NCBI GenBank assembly: GCA_037176705.1
Contig: CM073898.1
Coordinates: 40,365,488 to 40,429,487, forward strand
Direction of reading: 5' to 3'
Source: Molossus alvarezi
Taxonomy: Eukaryota > Chordata > Mammalia > Chiroptera > Molossidae
Length of the DNA: 64,000 nucleotides
The notes beneath the pieces are model-generated. The model was not told the origin of the DNA and did no database searches. It saw nothing but the letters and a program-made list of their open reading frames with translations. Of the stretch, positions 57,840 through 64,000 are shown in pieces. How positions within the stretch are numbered: position 1 is the first letter of the stretch; each line of letters begins with the position of its first letter. Both the position numbers and the translations under genes were made by a program.

Positions 57840-59880
57840 GGAGTTCAGGATTTGAAAAAGAATTGTTATGTTTTGTTTGATGTTATGGTCATTACCTAAA
57901 ATATTATTGTTTACTTTTTCTTATAATACTCAGGTTTTAAAATACCAGCAAGTTTCATACTGAAGCATTTTGGATGGTACTGAGCTGAGCTGTTGTCCCT
58001 GTTTGTGGCTTAGTGAGTTATCCTACATGTTGAGGAGGCACTGGAGAAAATAAGTACTTCATTCATTAGTTTACCAACACGTTTTTTGAAACATAGCTTC
58101 TCTGAAAAGTGGATTTCACTGATATGCATGCTAAAAGAAGTATTAGAAAGTACACACATTTGCAAAGAGATATAGACCTAAACTAAGTAAAGCGATATAC
58201 ACTTTATATTTGAAAACTGCTTTTAGAATTTAGAAAGGTAAACAAAGAAACAAAAAATCCCACTGGGATGAATTTTTCTTTTAAGACTGTAGCTTGTATA
58301 TTCAATGCTAAATTAAAGTAACATAATAGTTTCATTGGTTTTGAATGACTTGAAGATATTGTCTGAAATTGGGTAGAGAGTAGATTATTACTATTTTTTA
58401 AATAGGTCACAGTAGAATCCAATATCTCTAGTATAATGTAAAATATATAGACAAGGAAAGCATACAAAAAATTAAGATGGGGATAGTAACTAAGATGCAT
58501 ACAGATGAAAGGAATATATATATATATATATATATTATATATAGTAAATATATATATATATATATAGTAAATCATGTTCACTTATAGCCATTCCAAAATT
58601 ACAGATCTAAAGAAAAAGAGGTTGAAGACCCTGGGTAAGAAAGAACACATGACACCTTGGGAAAACTTTATTGGGCAGGAAGTGAGAGTGAGAGGCACTT
58701 GGATCTGAGGCAGTAGATTTAAAAGAAAATGGAGACCAAGGGAAGGAAAACAGGCAGCAAGACACTGATATCTTGACCGCTCATTTATGGGCTGCAGTCT
58801 TGGAAAGGAGACTAGGCATATGCCAAGTGAATTTGAAGGGAAGTCGTTTACAGAGAAGTTTGCTCTGCTACTCTGTATGATGCTAGTATTGCTAGTATGA
58901 CCACAAGAGTCTAACTGTTTGGGCCTGGGAGGCAGCCACTCAGAGTCTTCCAGCTCTCATGGGTGTCCAGAGTTCTAAAATGCCCTGTAGAGAGCTGCAG
59001 AGGCATTTGATGCTGCTGAGTGATAAGCTAGTTAGGATGATACTGTGGCTCAAGGGAAGAAATCCTATAGCTGAGCTCCACTGGGTAGCACATTGGGTTT
59101 AAGATGAAGAAGGTGTCTAGTTATTCTTCAGAAAAGTCAAGCCAGGAGAGCTAAGGTGGTGCCTGGCCGAGTTAGATGGTATCATGAACAGGTTACCAGC
59201 TGCAGAGAAAAGGTAGGTCCTGGGAGAGCAAGCAGTGACTGAAGAGGCAAGGGAACCCCTGCTGTGGAGGCCTGTAAGCTCTACCATCGTCAGAGGTCCT
59301 CTACAGCAGGAGAAGAGCCACGGAACATTCAAAATCAAGAAGCTCAGTTATCCAAAGGAGTTTACTCAACCCCCAGAGACAAAAACACAACTGCACTCCA
59401 AGTTTAAAGTTAAATTTTAAACAGCTACCTATAAGGAGCACAGGGTTGGGGTGGGAATTTTGATGGTAGTGATAGCAGTAACAGAAATAAAAATGTATAC
59501 CTGAGAGTGTGCAGTGACTTCACCGGATATTTGTAATTATAGTTATCTTTCCACACTTCAGCTTCTGATAAAGTCTTAGTCATGAGAGAAGTGAAAGGTA
59601 TCTGAATGTTGTCCCGATTTATTTCTTCTCCCTACTCATTTCACAAGTGGACTTTAACATTTGAGAGCTAGTAGTGGTGGTAACATATTTGCTTTTTATT
59701 GCTATAGCAACAGTGCTTCTCCTGAGACAAGGGCTATATATTTTTGGTTCCCTGTTTTGAAATTACATGTTTTCCAACAGATACAGCTTTATGATGATGA
59801 TTTTCAACTTAATTGCCTCAAGCAATGTGTTTTGGACACTGTGCTATGCTGCCTGGATAGTCTCATTAGGATTGAAGAAT
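57840..59880. other. Unassigned, with (TA)n at 58514-58566
   Basis: A TA-rich microsatellite with TAGTAAA interruptions, then GC-moderate single-copy sequence from 58,600 to 59,440 that I cannot place in a repeat family. Confidence 0.4.
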
Positions 59881-59884
59881 AGTT

Positions 59885-62800
59885 TCACCCAATTTGGGGG
59901 AGTGCTGCTGTCAATCCTTCGGAAATTGACTTCAATTTAAGAAAGCCTCCTTGTTCAAGGTCATGTCTCCATACTAGGCACAACCTAAATCCAGTGACTG
60001 CTTAATAAAAGATTTAAGACTTGGCTCATTACTTCAACTCAAAACAACTCTGAATATCCATTCCAGCTTCAGAGCTTGTAAGAGGTCAGCCAGAGCCCAA
60101 CTTCTCCCTCTGCTCAAGCCTGATACATTTGCATTCCCCTCAGGGGTTAATTCGAAGACCACTGCCTACTAAATGCCCTGCATGAAAATCTCCACCTTAG
60201 AGTCTGCTTCACTGGCACCTTGACCCGCAACAGTTGCCCCTAGTAATAGACTGAGAGAGCAGATGGACTAGACAACTTGCTACCCAGCTGATAATGAGGC
60301 CAAGTCACTGGTGGTAGATGGAACTTGGACAGCTTCTGTAACAAGGTATCAGTGGTAATCTAGAGAGGTTAAACGGATGAAATGAAATACACTAGCAGGT
60401 GCTTGAGAAGTATGGGAGAAATTCTATTTATAAGGACAGTGGAATTGGATGCCTATTTCTGGGGGCAAACAAAGCTGTGCATTAAGAAAACGAAAGACTG
60501 GGAGTTTAATTTTCAATTAAAAAGTACCTATGGTAGCTAGAAAAACTCCTTGGCAGTGCATAAGAGCTTCTATTCCCATATACTAAGAAGAGAGAAGATT
60601 CAGGACTGGGACCAGGTGAGGGAAAGAGCACTTAACCCAGTCAAATTTCATATGCCAAGTCAGAGCCCTGATCGGGGAAGAAAATGAGACCCTGTGATAT
60701 GGGAGCAAGTAATTTGGGTTCATGCCTTTGAAAATCTTGATTTCCCAGATCTTTGAACTCTTTTAGCCTTTAGAAATGGCCCATTTCTCTCTTTTAGAGG
60801 ATAATGCTCCCGCTTGTCTTAAAGAAAACCTCTCTCCTGCAAGACCTCATGTACCGTCCTCGTGATCTGAACCTCTCTCTCCTCTGAGGAAACAGATCAA
60901 TAAGTAGAGTTATGTCACACCATAATCTGGCCATGGAAATCTCAGGATTGCTGAGAGAGAAAGAGTATATCCCAAGGAGCTGCAGGACCAAGGCAACTGG
61001 TCCTATAGAGAATCAGAAAATTCAGAGAGAATTAACAATTTACAATTATATAAGGGAGCATTATTGAGATAAGATAGCTGTTTTTGGAAAACATTCTGGC
61101 AAAAAATTTCCTTAAAAAGATGAAAGGAGATGGTGCTGGTATGTGTTGCTTAAAGAAAATGATGGCTGCCCTGGCCGGTTTGGTTCAGCGGTTGGAGCGT
61201 CGGCCTGCGGTCCTGAGAGACCCGGGTTCGGTTCCCGCTAAGGGCATGTACCTCGGTTGCAGTTTGTCCCTGGCCCTGGTTGGTTGTGCGGGTGGCAGCC
61301 ACTCGATGTGTCCCTTTCACATCGATGTTTCTCTCTCTCTCTCTGTTCCTCTCTCTCCCTCCCACTCTACCTGAACAAAAAATGGAAAAAATGTCTTAGG
61401 GTGAGGATTAAAAAAAAGAAAAGAAAAGAAAAAAGAAAATGATGGCTGATGACAAGTGAAAAAAATTGCTATGGCAAATGACAGTCAAAGAGAAGAACTT
61501 TTCAGTTCAGAGAAATGGGCACACCACAGTAGATATATGATATAAGACTGGACAACTACCAGATAATTAATTTCTGCAGGCACCAGGAAGATACTTCATT
61601 TAACAAAGTAATAAGGAACATGCTGATGAGAAAGTCATCAGTGTTAGAGCCTAGGGCCTAAACTAGGATTGATGTGAAGAAAATGTTAGGGAACAAATCT
61701 CACTGATAAGAGTGCTACTGATAAGTTCTGAAAATAATGGAGTTTAGATAATGGCTCTTAACAGTTTAAAACAAAGTAGGCTTGATTCTCATGGGGAGCA
61801 GGGCTGCAATGACAATCAGAGGAGTGTGGCAAGCAGAGAGCCATAGATACAGCTAATATAATGCAGCTTTCTTGTGATCAAGATAGATGTACATCTAACA
61901 AGGGTATTGCTCAATGTCCTGAACAACAACAATAATAACAAAAATCACAGAAGGATGATTAAGGAAGGAGACTTAAGGCAGCCATCCTAGTAAAATGTTC
62001 AAGCTCTTGTCAAACATCCAGATGTGAGCCAGTTTTCCAGCTCTGAACCCAGTGAATGAAAGACAGACTGAATTCTTAAGAGTAAGTATTCTGAAGCTCT
62101 CCAGCTGTAATAATTACCCCGGCTATTCCCAAAGATACATACAGCCATTTATTTGAATAACCATACACTGAGGAAAGGGGAATATCCAAACATTCTGAGG
62201 ACGGTTACACACAAGAACTAAAGAGACATGGATACCCAAGAACACAAATCACCTTCATAGTCGCCCTACAAAGGTCAGAACACATGGATTAGGTACACAT
62301 GGTAAAGGTAGGAACCAGGTGTTAAATGGAATCCTGGTACTAGTTCAGCTCAAAATGTGTCCACTGGTTCCATGACTCAATGGAACCTTTCCCAAATTCC
62401 AGGTGTATAATTTTAGTAAACATCTTTGGCAATTGGCACAACCCATAGATTAGTCCGTTGGCCCAAAATATAAAATCAATCATGGTGGAAAAGGCAAAAT
62501 GAAAGCTTTGACACATCCTACCACCACTAACACGGACAAAGTATTGAGAATATTCCAGGTGAAATGGCAGAGATCAGTACCACCTTAACGATACAAGGAA
62601 GCAGAGGTAGTGTCTCTATCATATCTGCATTTATTTCACCATGCTGGCCCCCAAAACTCAAACAGATCCTGGAAAATATTATAGATGACCACTGCCTCAA
62701 CTAAAAGGTACCCACAATTAAAGCTTGTGTGGAAGACACAGTGCCTTGGCTAGAGAACACTGACCTCATCTCATTAGAGGATATTTAGCCACTGACCTCC

Positions 62801-63480
62801 AAAACCTGTTATTTTCCATCCCTATCAGAAAAGAACAGAAAGAAATAGTTAATACATTCAAGTGGAATGGACAACAGCATTCATTTTCAGTTGTGTAGGC
62901 AAGCTTTGCTAACTCTCCTACCCTTTGTTGTAATATGGTCTAAAGAAACCCAGACCATGTGTACATCCCGTAGAACATCAAAGCAGTTCATAATGTTGAT
63001 GACATCATGCTGATAAACGTGTATAAGCAGGAAATAACAAGAACAAAAAAAAAGGCTTGCTAAAACATGTGTGATCCAGGAGGTGGGAAATAAGCCCTTT
63101 GACGATTCACAGGTTTGCAGTCAGGGAATTTGTAGGGGACTGGTGGTCCAGAGCATGCTGGAGCATTGCTTCTAAAGTATAGGAGAGATCATTTCATCTC
63201 ACACCCCAACACAAAAAAGGAAGTTCAATTGGTGATAACTTGATAGGTTTACTTGGGATATGGAGGCAGCATATTCTACACCTGTCATCATATTCCAGAG
63301 CTAAACCACTCATATGATGACATAAAAAACTCCCAACTTTGAATGGGGCTCACATAGTCCAGTAGATTCTAAGCATAGGTAGTGTCTGTAGTAATAAAAT
63401 ATATCATGTGGAGTTTATGGCACTCCTCAATATGTGAATCATAATATAGACTAAGAGGATTCTGAAGAAAAACCATCTGT
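59885..63480 (+). mobile_element. ERV-L-like endogenous retroviral relic (pol region), disrupted by a SINE
   Basis: Long stretches resemble the internal region of ancient ERV-L elements. 60,900-61,140 matches in style a stretch found upstream of pol. 62,240-63,060 resembles the reverse-transcriptase region and ends in a degenerate xxDD box (NVDD at 62992-63003). 63,060-63,350 resembles what follows it. No frame stays open for more than about 60-70 codons. 59,885-60,240, with an AATAAA near 60004, may be LTR remnant, but this is weak. The SINE at 61169-61431 interrupts it. It is an inactive fossil. Confidence 0.5.
61169..61431 (+). mobile_element. VES-type SINE within the ERV-L relic
   Basis: Head CCCTGGCCGGTTTGGTTCAG, B box GGTTCGGTTCC, tail CTTAGGGTGAGG and an AAAAG-rich tail. 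The 17-bp duplication AAAGAAAATGATGGCTG is at 61152-61168 and 61432-61448. Shares GGTTCAGCGG and GTCCTGAGAG with the copy at 63708, so the two belong to one subfamily. Confidence 0.94.
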
Positions 63481-63707
63481 ATCAGACTTTTAATATACAT
63501 TTAAATTTACATTAATTTTAATATATTTAAATTATTTAATATATTTATATTATACATTTTAATATAAATACAGATCTAGACCTAGATACAGTAAAAAATA
63601 AGTGTCTATACATAGATCAATATCCACATCTATATATCTATATTTAGCAGGTTCTGATTGGCCCCCTAATGCAGATATAAAAATCCCCTGATTAAAATTC
63701 AAAATCC

Positions 63708-63944
63708 GCCCTGGCCGGTTTGGTTCAGCGGTTAGAGCGTCGGCCTGCGGTCCTGAGAGACCCGGGTTTGGTTCCCGCTAAGGGCCCGTACTTCGGTTGC
63801 AGTTTGACCCCGGCCCTGGTCGGTTGTGCGGGTGGCAGCCACTCGATGTGTTCCTTTCACATCAATGTTTCTCTCTCTCTCTCTGTTCCTTTCTCTCCCT
63901 CCCACTCTACCTGAACAAAAAAAAAAAAAAAAAAAAAAGAAAAG
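63708..63944 (+). mobile_element. VES-type SINE
   Basis: Same subfamily as 61169-61431. The tail lacks the hairpin: the sequence goes from CTACCTGAACA straight into about 22 A. The 14-bp duplication AAAATTCAAAATCC is at 63694-63707 and 63945-63958. Confidence 0.94.
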
Positions 63945-64000
63945 AAAATTCAAAATCCCCCTAATTGACCATTGCTTCCACACTTGAGAACCTTTTACAG

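Overview
The window looks like gene-poor, AT-rich intergenic or intronic DNA from a mammal, almost certainly a bat. The strongest pointer is at least 18 copies of tRNA-derived SINEs of the bat VES type. They have an A box like TGGCTCAGCGG, a B box like GGTTCGGTTCC, a CT-rich 3' part and an A-rich tail, and most are flanked by 10-17 bp target-site duplications (TSDs). A young L1 family, ancient placental repeats (L2, MIR, MaLR/MLT1, MER-type hAT elements, Tigger) and two small mariner-type elements fit the same picture. The genus cannot be fixed by eye. I found no intact cellular protein-coding gene. Nearly all open frames of 60-300 codons are chance frames or readings through SINE CT tracts and L1 remains.

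Layout. 0-9.7 kb: old minus-strand L1 3' ends, one MLT1-like LTR and three SINEs. 9.7-15.8 kb: a SINE with a GA tail, a second SINE, MaLR sequence, and a rearranged, inverted L1 lying inside a MaLR element. 15.8-21.7 kb: L2 pieces, a quiet stretch, a processed ferritin light chain (FTL) pseudogene that keeps its iron-responsive element, and a GC-rich block with good splice-like boundaries on the minus strand. 22-33.6 kb: many SINEs, two related mariner MITEs, a hAT MITE split by a SINE, two SINEs in the same target site and a 66-bp tandem duplication. 33.8-49.5 kb: three copies of one young L1 group, all on the plus strand. The third is full length (5.8 kb, with 14-bp TSD) but both its ORFs are broken. 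50-57 kb: mostly single-copy sequence with a few SINEs and MIRs, and candidate conserved noncoding sequence near 55 kb. 57-64 kb: a Tigger MITE hit by a SINE three bases inside its end, an ERV-L-like pol relic and two more SINEs.

How the parts relate. L1 supplies the reverse transcriptase and endonuclease that moved the SINEs and the FTL mRNA. Nesting gives relative ages: L2, MIR, MaLR and ERV-L are oldest, then DNA transposons, then most SINEs and the young L1s. I saw no CRISPR array, operon or bacterial feature. Nothing here makes a convincing case for an undescribed coding system. The best leads are SINE and L1 biology (a 3'-terminal SINE hairpin with covarying bases, repeated use of one target site, antisense frames in the L1 5'UTR) and a few candidate regulatory or exonic stretches. 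Repeat families were assigned by recognition, not by a database search.
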